64,000 bases of DNA from Apostichopus japonicus (taxonomy: Eukaryota > Echinodermata > Holothuroidea > Aspidochirotida > Stichopodidae). The translations under genes were made by a program, and so were the position numbers. Shown here in pieces: positions 12,001 through 21,400 of the stretch (position 1 is its first letter; every line of letters starts with the position of its first letter). The notes beneath the pieces were generated by a model, which worked only from the letters and a program-made list of their open reading frames with translations, ran no database searches and had not been told where the DNA came from. Location: positions 23,916,489 to 23,980,488 of the forward strand of contig NC_092572.1 in assembly GCF_037975245.1 (NCBI RefSeq). Reading direction: 5' to 3'.

Positions 12001-15000
12001 GGATTGACCCATGTATCTACCAAGTATGCTGTAATTCAACTTGTGTTTGTTGAGGTATCGTGTTTACAATCCACTTTCCACAAATTCCCATTAGGCCCCA
12101 CCCATGCATGAATATTGACGAAGTAAGGGTGTATGTTGCAAAGAACATGTTACGTACATCATCATACCATGTATAAATTAAATTAGTCATGGGTTGAAGA
12201 GGTATTGTCATTTTAACAATGTCATATTAAGGCACACCCAATCATTAATATATGTGATTGGCAACAAAGACAATAGGGCACATTTACAAATTATGGGACA
12301 TCTACCTGCCAAGCATGACATTTACTCAATTTGTGGTTGTTGAGATATCTTGTTTACAAGCAAGTCGTCACATCCACACACACATGCGCACATACCAACA
12401 CAAAAATAAAAGCAATGGTAACTGAGTGTTCGGCATTGTAACCAAAAGTAAATGTGTAATATATAATACCCTAAGAATCTCACATAGTCTATTTTTCTCT
12501 TTTCAAATTCCTTGTTTACAAGATGTTTATTCACCACGACTATACATAAAATAATTTTGATTAGACTTAAAATTGAATTTACAAAACAGTTACCAGAACA
12601 AGTCAAACCACTAAGAAGCAATGATTTAAGACAACTTTAATGTCTTCCCCTTACCCTTGCAGCTCACACTAACCTTAATTACAGTACTTCCTGATCCTAA
12701 GTGAACCTTCATACGATAAACAATACACATTAACAATACAACTTGTATTTTGTGTCATTGCAAGAGAGAATCCTGAATGACTAAATACAAACAGTCGATG
12801 TAGGTACTCGTCTATTGTGGTGTTATAACATCGCCAATTCGCCATCGTGACTGAAAATATGCAACTGTGTTCCTGTACGATCCCACAAAGTGCCAGTATT
12901 ACAGACTATAAATATCCTATTGGCTGGCTCTAGTTTGACTTACATTTAATCACAATTGACTACTATACATACATAGTGAAACATAGCATGTGAATTTAGG
13001 AAACAAGCAAAGCTGTGTTATACCACCATACTATAGTAAGCATGTAGACAGACAACTTAGGCCTACAATTGACATGCCATTTTGTCCCAAATTGAATTTG
13101 CTGGTGCACAATTTGTACATTAATACTACTAGTAGGCCTATTGTTAAATGTTCAGGGTCATAATGGCCAGGAATTTTTGTTTACATTTGTTTAGAAACGC
13201 AAAGGAGTCATTTCTCCTTGCTGGCACACAGTGTGTAGTCTATATCTATAGCTTTTGAAACTGGCTGTATAAAAGTTGCACTGAAGTTTTCTGATATCTG
13301 CCAAAAGTTGTAAAATCACAGTAATAGTTGTACTCTACACAATGTTTCGCATCCACTTGTACCAAATTTACTGATACTAAAGCAACTGAAAAGTTCATAT
13401 TTCTTTGAAAAGACAATGGAGTCAGTTTTGTTTAGCTAAGTTCTCTAATGCATACACACAGTGTGTGTACTCTGCAACCAAATTTTGAAATATGATTTAG
13501 AAAAAATGTGCACTAGAATTTGCTCAAATCAGGTAAAAATTTGTAAAATGGAACTACTAGTTGTTACCTATACATTTGTTCGCATGCACTTATTTAAAAG
13601 GTGTCGATACTAACCTGCTACAGAAGTCATATTTTTGCAGTAAATATGAAGCCATTTATGTTTGGCCCTAATTTCTACTACATACACACAGTGTATAGTC
13701 TACAATCTCATTTTTTTTTAAATTGAATGTAAATATTTTGCCCTGAAATTTTCTTAAATCCTGCAAATTTTGTAAAATGTCACTAACAGTTGTGTTCTAC
13801 TCAAAAGTTCGCATCCACTAATACCAAATTTCTTAATTCTAGACTGCTGAATCATTCACATCAAGTTGTTCAAAATTTAAGAGAATGTATTGCTCACTTC
13901 TGTTACACTTGTTGCACACAACTTGTGAAATTTATGTTAACCATTTTTTTATATTAGAATTTCATTTAACTTTTGCCAAATTTGTAAACAATAGTTATAA
14001 TTGTTAAGAAAACAATGTTCGCCTTCACTTATATCAAATTTGTTTCCTTTAATTGGCTAGCTGACTAACCTAGACCTAAATTATATTCCTATTTTTATCA
14101 TAATCCTGCTGTACTTACCATACTGTACTCTCTCACTTCACCAGTGAATCTGTCCACTGTTAACAACCTGTTTACATCAACAATCCTGATTCTAGTTGAG
14201 TCATCAACATCAAATGACATCAGTTGTTGACTGTCAGAGAGAGAGTAAACAACAACATGGAGGCAACCCCATAAAACATAAACCAGACCACTAACAGTGA
14301 TACTGTATGCAGATGAGTAGCCTGGTGTTTTATACTCATGTACAATCTTTCCCTCCATGTTGTATCTAATAGCACTCCTGCCAAAAGTATTCCTTATTTT
14401 ATAGTATGTAGATATAAACAGATTATCTCCATAAACTGTTATATCTAAATGAACAAAAAAAGGGTGTCTTTTTAATCCTTTCAAGGTGATTGTCTTGATT
14501 TTATTTAAACTAAAATCAAACACAATCACCTCGTCAGAAGACAAACCAATAAATATCTCTCCCTCTCTGACAGTCACACACTTGGCTATTCTATTTTGTA
14601 ATAGGTTGACTGTGTGTGATGGTTCACTGTCGTCTGCCTCAATATGATAAACCTGAACGATATCAACGTACACATAAACTATATGTGAATCATCCAAGAT
14701 AGAAACATAGCGATGCTGCCATCTTGGATGATCGAATAGTTTAGTGTACAACTGAGTCATTAATGGCGACGAAGAATCAGGATCATTTAACGTAAACAGG
14801 TCTATGAATGATTGTGTATCTGTCCTGTTGTTGTATCCGTACACTGCCAGCTTGTTACCGCGTACAGCCATATCAGTGACCTTCCAGTCACGTTCTGTTG
14901 TACATCTTGGTATGGTAACGCTACGTATACTGCAATGGGAAGACAAAAAGTGCAAATACAGGTCAATCGCAAGCCTGCGTCTCCATGGTAACAAGTAATT

Positions 15001-15379
15001 TTAGCGTAAATATTTGCTAATAAAGATCAGGTTCACGAAGTAAACAACGGATGGAAAAATGATCGTACTTTCGAATGCTACGTACGTAGAGACAGCTACT
15101 CCACTAAAATATGTTCAGTTTTCTTTTACGTGTGGGGGGGGGGGGAACTATATATGGCAGTATAAAGATATACTGACAAAAAGTAAAATTTAAGTGAAGA
15201 TAGGCTTACAATGTCTTTGGAACATTACTCATTTTTCGGTTAGTGCACGTAAGACTAAGAGCATATTAAACTGTGTTTGTGGGGCATTTGGATGATATAG
15301 GCCTATACTGATCTCAATCTCTAATCGAAAAATATTATTTTGAGTTTGTAGTGATCGGAAGGTAATGGATAAGATGAAC

Positions 15380-15415
<36 letters not shown>

Positions 15416-15512
15416 TCACCTTCATGAATTACAACAATGATAATTAAGAATAAAGCTACATTGAAAATATTCATACTTACGGGGAGAGTTTCGATACATT
15501 CTTGCTGGCCAT
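1..15512 (-). CDS. Gene A: beta-propeller / DED-like / ZU5-UPA adaptor (partial, death-domain exon off left edge)
   Basis: Coding exons in transcript order are 15512-15481, 14929-14119, 9599-9395, 8227-8081 (or a shorter form ending at 8168), 6862-6512, 4859-4636, 4437-4294, 1806-1663 and 372-316. All junctions have GT/AG and the phases match from exon to exon. Domains in order are a start peptide beginning MASKNV, a ~270-residue beta-propeller, a death-effector-like fold, an acidic YIPEEEE-repeat linker, ZU5, and a UPA-like region. Position 1 of the window aligns with about 18725 of gene B, so the missing death-domain exon should lie about 300-600 bp to the left. The back half follows the UNC5/PIDD order; the propeller-DED front is unlike either. 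Its likely role is a cytosolic sensor-adaptor in death or immune signalling, which is inferred from domains only. Confidence 0.82.
316..372 (-). CDS. Gene A exon 9: short linker before the death domain
   Basis: The exon is 57 nt, 19 codons, phase 0 to 0, from acceptor TCTCTTCCACAG to donor AAG|GTATTT, encoding GNQSTVEILDRKVPDSILK. It is aligned with gene B 19037-19093, which joins directly to the death-domain exon. Confidence 0.72.
373..1662. other. Gene A intron 8; nothing else seen
   Basis: This is intronic AT-rich sequence matching 19094-20470 in unit B. A 63-codon plus-strand frame at 821-1012 is present in both copies only because the DNA was duplicated; I see no coding signature. Confidence 0.6.
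1663..1806 (-). CDS. Gene A exon 8: end of UPA region
   Basis: The exon is 144 nt, 48 codons, phase 0 to 0; acceptor TTCTTCTTGTAG, donor GAG|GTTCGT. It begins EISWQSIAGSEDRLVSFVLQ and ends PIIFVLKLE, the beta-strand pattern closing a UPA-type domain. The donor is weaker than the others but is conserved in gene B. Confidence 0.77.
1872..3719. repeat. Satellite-carrying repeat element, copy 1 (in gene A intron 7)
   Basis: It begins CAAGAGCCCAAGGGCACTGT, followed by GGTTCCTTGC, and ends with the inverted match GCAAGGAACC plus AAAAAC. The interior is built of degenerate repeats of ~300 bp with a recurring order: GACCTTTGGTGACCTCGGAT, CACATGACC, AACTTGTCCCAAAATATCAA, GGCACTGGGAGTTATTGCA, AACTTTGACCTCATATAACT. 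The closely related copy 2 sits at the same place in unit B, so it predates the gene duplication. Confidence 0.8.
3909..4158. mobile_element. Hairpin-type MITE (unit A)
   Basis: This 250-bp inverted repeat has a left arm GAGTTCAACCTGGTTAGCCC and a right arm that reads as its complement, ending GGTTATCC/TTGAACTC in the opposite orientation. An inner match (GGGTATCATGTGATCTA against TAGATCATGTGATACCC) extends the stem to about 80 bp. I saw no clear target duplication. Confidence 0.65.
4294..4437 (-). CDS. Gene A exon 7: UPA-region exon
   Basis: The exon is 144 nt, exactly 48 codons, phase 0 to 0, between acceptor TTTTCATTTCAG and donor AAAAAG|GTAATT. It encodes a basic stretch (MKPAKKLKLKFLKEGKQ) followed by LTISFNGTDPGNTWAI. 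It continues the ZU5-UPA module into exon 8. It is almost identical to its gene B counterpart. Confidence 0.8.
4636..4859 (-). CDS. Gene A exon 6: UPA domain, first part
   Basis: The exon runs from acceptor AAACTTGACAG to donor CCTAAT|GTAAATTC, 224 nt, phase 1 to 0. The peptide contains CTVRLLGFCWVKIVID and NIVVFAT..DI, ending in YYEDIP, which matches the conserved C-x-V...F-x-W and DDIP landmarks of UPA in UNC5/PIDD proteins. At the position of the HFS autoprocessing motif of PIDD the sequence reads GFC (4782-4774). The exon is two residues shorter than in gene B. Confidence 0.78.
4860..6511. other. Gene A intron 5; nothing else seen
   Basis: The intron matches 24200-25443 plus 27723-28205 in unit B. 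No coding or RNA signature. In unit B a 2.3-kb insertion interrupts the part equivalent to about 6130. Confidence 0.55.
6512..6862 (-). CDS. Gene A exon 5: ZU5 domain
   Basis: The exon has 351 nt (116 codons, phase 1 to phase 1). The ZU5 core is clear: an Ile/Ser-rich strand, GGLLQIPNTGIKLVFPPNAV (the GG-L-x-P-x-GV-L-PP-A pattern), a middle IQVKMVPP strand, and LELLPNGLQLKREVSLTLPHC. It ends VYVSHHEE at donor GAAG|GTAAACC. ZU5 occurs in UNC5, PIDD, ankyrins and ZO-1, and packs against UPA and DD in UNC5. The 161-aa plus-strand reading frame over the same bases is a shadow. Confidence 0.88.
7385..7805. repeat. Two-copy ~200-bp tandem repeat in intron 4 (unit A)
   Basis: The block around CATGTTCACAACCTTTATGC, followed by TTTCATGGTTTTAAT and a TTGTATTACAAGACAA segment, recurs about 200 bp later with roughly 85% identity by eye. 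The same pair is present in unit B at about 29085-29500, so the tandem duplication is older than the gene duplication. Confidence 0.65.
8081..8227 (-). CDS. Gene A exon 4: acidic linker with in-frame tandem repeats and alternative donors
   Basis: The acceptor TTTCTTTGTAG is followed by SEGSKS and a Ser-rich stretch, then repeats of YIPEEEE. Potential donors of the type AAG|GTGGGTAC occur where the exon would end at 8168, 8141, 8108 or 8081, giving exons of 60, 87, 120 or 147 nt. All are in frame with exon 5. Gene B has only the 60-nt form. Which donor is used cannot be read from sequence. Confidence 0.6.
8260..8525. repeat. Two-copy 130-bp tandem repeat in intron 3 (unit A)
   Basis: Two nearly identical 130-bp blocks share CAAAGTAGTAAATAGAAACA, TTCAAGTCTTGTTTTGCATT and GGTGTATACTTACCTCTGAA. 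Each carries a donor-like AGAG|GTAAGTAT on the minus strand. Unit B lacks the doubling, so this is a recent change in A. Confidence 0.75.
8720..8960 (-). pseudogene. Partial duplicate of the ZU5 exon start and its intron flank (unit A)
   Basis: The stretch 8731-8960 resembles 6861-7060: it repeats the sequence before the ZU5 acceptor (AAAATATAAACAGATAATAA) including TTTCAG|GT, and the intron beyond it. The following sequence is not ZU5, and the frame is not conserved in unit B (stop after about 12 codons there), so it is a dead exon start rather than an alternative exon. Confidence 0.6.
9395..9599 (-). CDS. Gene A exon 3: death-effector-like (DED) fold
   Basis: The exon is 205 nt (68 codons plus one base), from acceptor GCAAAAG to donor GGAA|GTAAGTATAG. 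The peptide has the spacing of a death-fold helical bundle: a helix containing EHLANFFML, then SKDLFVELENRGIIQ, then LTDEFSENLGALNIL. The LF-x2-LE-x2-G-x-I core is what one sees in DEDs. A downstream acceptor (TTTGCAG at 9590) also exists but would break the phase set by exon 2. A CARD or another death fold is possible. Confidence 0.68.
10085..10633. repeat. Dispersed family-2 repeat block (unit A, left part)
   Basis: Degenerate units contain GGGCACATCTAC, CTACCAAGTATGAC, TTGATTCAACTTGT, TTTGTTGAGATAT, CCCATTAAGCCCCACCCA and TGAATATTAATGAGGTAAA. The same family continues at 12011-12370 and recurs at 39260-39950; fragments occur at 16560-16720 and 44330-44380. Confidence 0.65.
10634..12010. 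mobile_element. 1377-bp DNA element with ~84-bp terminal inverted repeats (only in unit A)
   Basis: The left end GGGTCAATCCATGCAAAATC is matched in inverse by the right end (GGATTGACCC at 12001-12010), and the arms share CTCTCAGAATCGCCTGAAAT further in. It is flanked by ATGT on both sides (10630-10633 and 12011-12014). Unit B retains the uninterrupted site near 39610. No transposase frame is present, so it is non-autonomous; superfamily not assigned. Confidence 0.8.
12011..12370. repeat. Family-2 repeat block (unit A, right part)
   Basis: This continues the block interrupted by the 1377-bp element, with units containing TGTTTGTTGAGGTATC, CCCATTAGGCCCCACCCATG and CACATTTACAAATTATGGGA. Confidence 0.6.
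13150..14060. repeat. Degenerate ~225-bp tandem array in intron 2 (unit A)
   Basis: About four diverged units each contain a CACACAGTGTG palindrome (near 13225, 13457, 13687 and a worn one near 13915), then TGTAAAAT, CACTAATAGTTGT-like and TCGCATCCACTTATACCAAA-like blocks. It abuts the propeller exon. Confidence 0.65.
14119..14929 (-). CDS. Gene A exon 2: beta-propeller domain
   Basis: This 811-nt exon encodes 270 residues in one frame, bounded by acceptor TTCCCATTGCAG and donor ATG|GTAAGTAC. The protein repeats beta-strand-rich blocks of about 40-45 residues (for example GEIFIG..DEVIVFDFSLN, DNLFIST, GLVYVLW..LHVVVYSLSD), a pattern typical of NHL/WD-type propellers such as those ending TRIM2/3/56-like proteins. 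No RING, B-box or coiled coil precedes it. Longer readings starting at 14994 include intron sequence. The role is probably ligand or partner recognition; the ligand is unknown. Confidence 0.85.
15383..15412. repeat. (TA)n microsatellite near gene A exon 1
   Basis: About 30 bp of alternating TA. The corresponding tract in unit B is longer and interrupted (50619-50677). Confidence 0.9.
15481..15512 (-). CDS. Gene A exon 1 (start exon)
   Basis: The ATG at 15512-15510 opens a 32-nt coding stretch (MASKNVSKLSP) ending at a consensus donor, CCCC|GTAAGTATG. The final CC plus the first T of exon 2 makes Pro, which keeps the frame. A good acceptor (TTTCTTTCCCAG) lies at about 15560, so this exon probably runs to 15559 and a 5' untranslated exon sits further upstream. 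The start is chosen because the paralogue in gene B has an in-frame TAA just upstream of the same ATG. Confidence 0.75.
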
Positions 15513-16359
15513 CGTCTTTGATTTTGTGTGCAGATTTCCAATTCGTAATAGATTCCGATCTGGGAAAGAAATACATGTTTACGAAATTAAAAGGACTGCA
15601 TTTGTCGGTTCATTGGATCTTGGTCGCCAATAACTATTTATAACTAAATGACTATATATTTAACTGAAATTTATAACTGCAGTTTTGTGCCTTTCCACAT
15701 TTGACTGAGTTAATACAATTGGTTGGGATGTGGGTGGGGCGTTTATGGGGAGTTGGTTACACTGTACCAAAACTGATCATGAAAAAGAAAAACTTTGTAT
15801 GTAACCAAACTTCTATGTTGATATTTGTTACAGCATTTTTTTATGCATTTGTGTATGCTGTGATGGTATTATGAAATGTTATTAGAGAAACAATGTACAG
15901 TAAAGGCAATTCATACACATGGATATTACAATTCCACAATGCAAGTTACCAGTATATTGACCCTCCTTGGTTCCTGTCTTCATGTCAACCCCACCCCCCA
16001 CCCCCTCTCTCTCTCACTCATTTGATGAACAATACAACAAGACTCTCTCACATACTATCCGTACTTGCTACAGTGTAACAAATGGTGGCAGACTGTATAT
16101 TTACTTGTCTTGTTTATACTCTTGTGGGTTCAGTTACCATGGAAACAGACTGCATAAATTATGACACAGATGAGAAGCTTTAATATTTATGTTGATAATT
16201 AAGCATTAACATTCATCAATATAAATTTCCAGTAATAAATTCAAAACATATGTGCTATATAGAAAACAAGTAGGGAATCAACGCAGTCCGCTATGACATC
16301 ATCACTATGGCTCATAAAGTTTGAAGGACATGAATCTTGAATTTGAGAGATCTAGTAAC

Positions 16360-18156
16360 CTGTGACATTTCTCAGTATTTAGAATGTCATTACAATGCAA
16401 CGTTTTGTAGAAATATTATAATCCTTAAAAAATAGGGGAGTTGAATATTATAAATAACCAGAATGCAAAATGTATTGAGGTTTCGATGACTTCAATGCAC
16501 TAGACTTCTGCTTGTTAGTATAACCAGAACTAGCTGTTACAATAACACTATGGCATGCTAACACAGGTCAGTCTATACGTGGTTATACACACTTCCATCA
16601 AAAACAGTAGGGTTCTTGTACTCAATGTTATGAATCCGCACACCAAGTATTACAAACCAAACCAAATCTCTAATAACTTCACACATTAAGATTGCAGAGA
16701 AGTCCACTTATGGACAATTTAGATTGGAATATGCCCACGAAACTTGAAAGAATCAACTTGAAAGAAGCTAATACAGGTCACTGGAGGTCGACCTGAGGTC
16801 AAAGGTCACCCAAATGCAGGTCTACTATTGTATTACAATAGTGTAACTCCCAACCTTGATGGACATTTGGTTCTAAAGTTATTGCAAAAATACTAGTTTT
16901 TGACCCCTGATTGACCTTTGTTGACATTGGATCACATGACTTATGTTTTGAAACAATCCCTTACCCCATTCACAACTAGTCCCAAAATATCAACCTTGTG
17001 GACCCTGTCAATGGTAGTTTCACAAGTTATTGAGAAAAACTAGGCCAACATTACAGCCAACTCCATGAGGTGAAAGCAAATCTCAAGTTCACAGGTGCTT
17101 GACCTAGTTTCTCCTTGGCAGCTGGCCAAGAAATGTTTTGAAATTTGTGGTACCTGAGCAACTTACATCCAACCAGAACTACCAATGATCTACAAATATT
17201 TTCTAGAGAAGGCATGCTTCGCCATTCAAGTGCACTATTCCATAGAAATCACATCAACTCTTTAGCAAAATATCCATACGGATGCGTGACAAGTGCAGAA
17301 GCTCTAGCAGTTTTACATATCTATGGTCTGCAAGCAAGCCTTGGAAGACACTGTAACACACACACATCTATGTAGCTATGTACATAGCAATTCAGGACTT
17401 CTAGCGACACAGTTAAGTCAATGGGGATATTGTCGCGAGTTCATATTCAAATCTACGGATGCCCGTAAGATCATTTTCAATTATCAATAGGCTCTCCTAT
17501 TCTTATCAGGTGAATCGCCCATGTCATCTACTTATAGGCTGGACGATGGGAGATACCGTATATTATGAAAAGGTTTTTACAAGTTGACCCCTGGTGACCC
17601 TAAATGACCTTCGACATCCACCAAAAACGATAGGCTTTTTGTACTTAATGTGGTCAACCTACATACCAAAAATGAAATCAATCCAAGCTTTGTTTCTTGA
17701 GATATCATGTTTACAAGCTTTTCACTATTTGACCCCTGGTGACCTTAAATGACCTCTGACCTACACCAAAAACAATAGGCTTCTTGTACTCAATAAGGTA
17801 CTCCTATGTACAAGCTGGGCGTCACAAACGCACACACACACACACACGCATGATTACAAAGGTTACGATTATCATCGAAACCAAAAACAAAAAGAAATTT
17901 TCAGCTAAATTGCTGTGATGACATCATTCAGCTGTTGCCAGATGCATTCACAAAATACCACCAAATTTAAAGATTTTCTATCTTTGCCATACAAGATGCA
18001 TAAAGGTTTTGACCTATAAATTGCCAGCAGTTTCTGTAAGGAATCAACTTTAGCTACCTGAATACCCCTTGAATGTTACTATGAATGCAAATTATTTGTT
18101 CGCATGTATTATTAGATGAATTATCAACCTGAATGAAGTCATCTATATCAATCCAG
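16360..18156. other. Spacer between genes A and B with satellite fragments
   Basis: This lies between the start of gene A and the end of gene B. It contains two fragments of the TGACCT-rich satellite (about 16750-17060 and 17570-17830), a family-2 fragment (16600-16720) and a CA tract at about 17828-17850. The 3' UTR and polyadenylation site of gene B should fall here; I could not identify them. No other gene seen. Confidence 0.55.
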
Positions 18157-18408
18157 TCAATAGTTATTATTACCTTGTCTCTTCACATACTGCTTAAGAT
18201 CTCTTCGGTCTGCCTTGTCCAAAGCTGTAGCAAGCACTCTGCAGGTGGCCCCAGTACCATTCATTTCACTCCAGTGACGAAGCATAAAGTATTTTGTGTC
18301 TTGCATACGCCTGGAATTATTAGCTTCTATATTATGAAGATCAGCATCGCTAATATTCAAACACCTGGCAAGCGTTTGCCACTCTTCAGCGAGTTCTGTT
18401 GCCAAATA
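18157..18408 (-). CDS. Gene B exon 10: death domain and stop
   Basis: After acceptor TTTGTTGTAG the exon reads YLATELAEEWQTLARCLNIS, with the canonical DD pattern: Trp in helix 1, LA-x2-L-x-I-x2-DL-x2-I in helices 2-3, FMLRHW in helix 4, and CRVLATALDKADRRDLKQY in helices 5-6. The reading frame stops (TGA) five codons after KRQ. A possible donor (CAAG|GTAATA) lies at the same place, so a further exon is not excluded. The plus-strand frame over this region is a shadow. Confidence 0.85.
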   Translation of the reverse strand, partial: YLATELAEEWQTLARCLNISDADLHNIEANNSRRMQDTKYFMLRHWSEMNGTGATCRVLATALDKADRRDLKQYVKRQGNNNY

Positions 18409-21400
18409 CTACAACAAAGATGAGTTTAATTAAATTGCTTTGTTTACCATTAAAACATAAATATCTTAAAACTAAGGAAAATTGATAGAACAGCTGTGGT
18501 CGGAAGAGACCTCAATGAAATTGTACACTAATGGCTTGTGGTCTAGTTGAAACAAATTAATTGATGTGACAATAGAACATCTGAGGGGCTTATATTGTAA
18601 TATTTATACAGAAAGTAGATGCTTAATTGTCCAAGAACTAAAAAACTACCCTAAACAATTAACTGCCTATCTTATTTCTGCCACACGAATACATAACATT
18701 ATGCTATGTCGACTTCAAGTTTTTAGGGTTAGTACTATATCTGTACAATCCTCAACTCCCGTTACACATTTACAGCCTAACCAAGGCCCACCAGACTTTT
18801 GGGAGATTAGCCACAAATAAGTTTGTTTATTACATTGTTGGGATAGAAATGTCAACGGTAAAGTACATATTAGGTAGTATAGCCATGGGATGCATGAGGA
18901 AACATGTAAGCTAGCAGGACACTTAACTGATCACAGACACCCACCACGACCCCTCCAAACAAACACAACAATTTTGTCCCATATCCTTGGATCATTGTTG
19001 TAAAATCTTGACAAACAGCGTTAAGACAATAAATACCTTTAAAATGCTATCAGGTACTTTTCTGTCTAAGATTTCACCTGTTGACTGATCCACCTGTAGA
19101 AAGACAATATATATTACCATTAAACTTGCCACAAAGAAACATTGCTCCAAACTTATCTTTCGAAAGCTGCAAAATGCACTAATTTATCTTTCACATACGT
19201 AACTTATAGTTAAAATCAATCTCCATACTTTTGGTGTAAGAAGCAAACCATAGCATTAGAGATGCAAGATTTTAAGGTAATAGAAGGCATTACCAACAGC
19301 TTATCTTATATGTAATATCAGCACTTTGAGAAGTCATAATATTAGATTGTAATAGTTGGGAGAAATAGGAGGTACTACCAAACGGGTAGAAATATGAGCA
19401 TAGAGAAAAGAATATACTTATATAAATCAATTCCTGTTATTCAGTAATTATTTTCTCCACTCTCACACCCTTCTACCTGCCGCACAATATTGTTGTATTG
19501 TAAAATATGTTTTTACTTTTATTTTGCAAATGGAAATGCAAAAGAAATGCTCAGTATCATCCATAGCTTGTCATTATGATTATTAAGCAATCACATATTT
19601 CTTTGTTTTACTAGACATTCTCTTTTGCTTGTATAAAAGTAAAAGTTCTGTAGGTCTTGAGTTTTTTGTAGACCTTATCTCCTCCATTTCATTTTATGGC
19701 TGGACCACCCTTTGCCTCTTACTCTACATTTTAAATCAGTTAGAAAATACAGGAATGCGTATAAGTTTTTGGAAACTATATGTTGACAGGTGTTTTTATT
19801 TTCTATGTGTTTGTTTTTAGCAGAGAGTTTTTATGGAACAACTCCCTAGTTAAAGCCACATGCAGAGGTTACAATATCACCAAGAAAGCATAAACATTCA
19901 GAAGGAGAGAAACATTATGGAGAGATTCATTTCATTCCAAACCTACTTTGCATGGTTTTGTGGCATCTACAAGCCTGTACAAAGAAACTTATTTACTTTA
20001 GCCAGTTGATGATGATGATAAAACTGATGTTGGTTGCATAATTCGGGCAAAGATCAGGTCATAAAATCAAATATTTCCTGACTATCCATAGAATTGACTG
20101 ACAAAAGTAGTGTTGGCACTCAAACATGTCTTCAACAGCTGTGAGGTATATAATGCAACACATTACAATCATGTTACCACCCTAACATTGTTTTGTTAAA
20201 GTGATGTCAGGAATAATGGTTCACTATAATATTACAACATGCAGCTCATGCTCATAAGGATATGAACCCTCAAGTGGATAGTTTGAGATCAGTGCGCTTT
20301 CTCAGATGATGCAGTGCTTAAGAAACATTAGCTAAACCACTTAGTTCATGAAAATCTGGGCCAAGAGCCTGTCAACTCAACAGCTTGATCTAACCTTTTG
20401 ATCTCTTTGTACCAAAATCTGTTTAATCAGTAATACACATATCAAACATTTCCATTCCAAAACAACGAACCTTCAACTTTAATACAAATATAATAGGATC
20501 AGAGTTCCCCTGTTGTGCTGAAACATTGCAGAATGAGTCCTGAGGTTGTTTCCTATGAAGTACAAATGAGACTAAGCGATCTTCAGACCCTGCTATAGAC
20601 TGCCAAGATATCTCCTACAAGAAGAACAAAATGATAAATGCATTTGGTGATGTTTAAACCATGCAGATACATTGCTAAACAAGAGCCCAAGGGCACTGTG
20701 GTTCCTTGCGTAGAGGTATATGACAATACACATAATATTATCATAGCAAGATTGGGCTCAAATAGTCCAAGTAATTGTGGCCTTACATGTACCCATAAAG
20801 TAACCAACACTATTAAAAGCCAACACTTTTGAGATCTGAATATGGCGTCGAAAATGTAAGAATTATAAGGTCACCTACAAGCGGGTCAACAGATTTGATA
20901 ACATTGGTGACCTCAGATCACATGACTGTTAAGTTTGAAAATGTTCCACCACCCCATTCATAACTTGTCCCAAAATATCAATCGTGTCAAACCTTGGCAC
21001 TGGGAGTTAATTGCATTAAATGTCTAAAAATTAACTTTGAACTCATATAACTTCACACACAAAGGTCACTTGGGGGTCAACTCATTGACATTTTTGATTG
21101 GTGAGACGTGAATATAGCATCAAAACTATAAAAATTCCAACATTTTTTCTTTGCCCATTTTCTCCCCCCAAAGAACTAGTTTTTTAACATTAATTGACCT
21201 TTGGTGACCTCGGATCACATGACCATTAAGTTTGAAAATATTCCTCTATACCATTCGCAACTTGTCCCAAAATATCAACCGTGTCACACTTTGGCACTGG
21301 GAGTTATTGCATTAAATGTCTGAAAATTAACTTTGACCTCGTATAACTTCACACACAAAGCTCACCCGGGTGTCAACCCATTGACATTTTTGATTGGAAG

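Larger units (their letters stand above)
1..16360. repeat. Tandem segmental duplication, unit A
   Basis: Sequence from position 1 aligns in the same order and orientation with unit B from about 18725, through exons, introns and upstream flank, ending near 16360 (matching about 51630). Identity is high in introns 5-9 by eye, lower in intron 2. The left boundary is outside the window. Confidence 0.88.

Noticed and set aside
14930-14994. N-terminal extension MLPWRRRLAID of the propeller frame
   Set aside because: It crosses a strong acceptor (TTCCCATTGCAG) and is not preserved in the same form in unit B (a 16-bp-class deletion); it is intron sequence.
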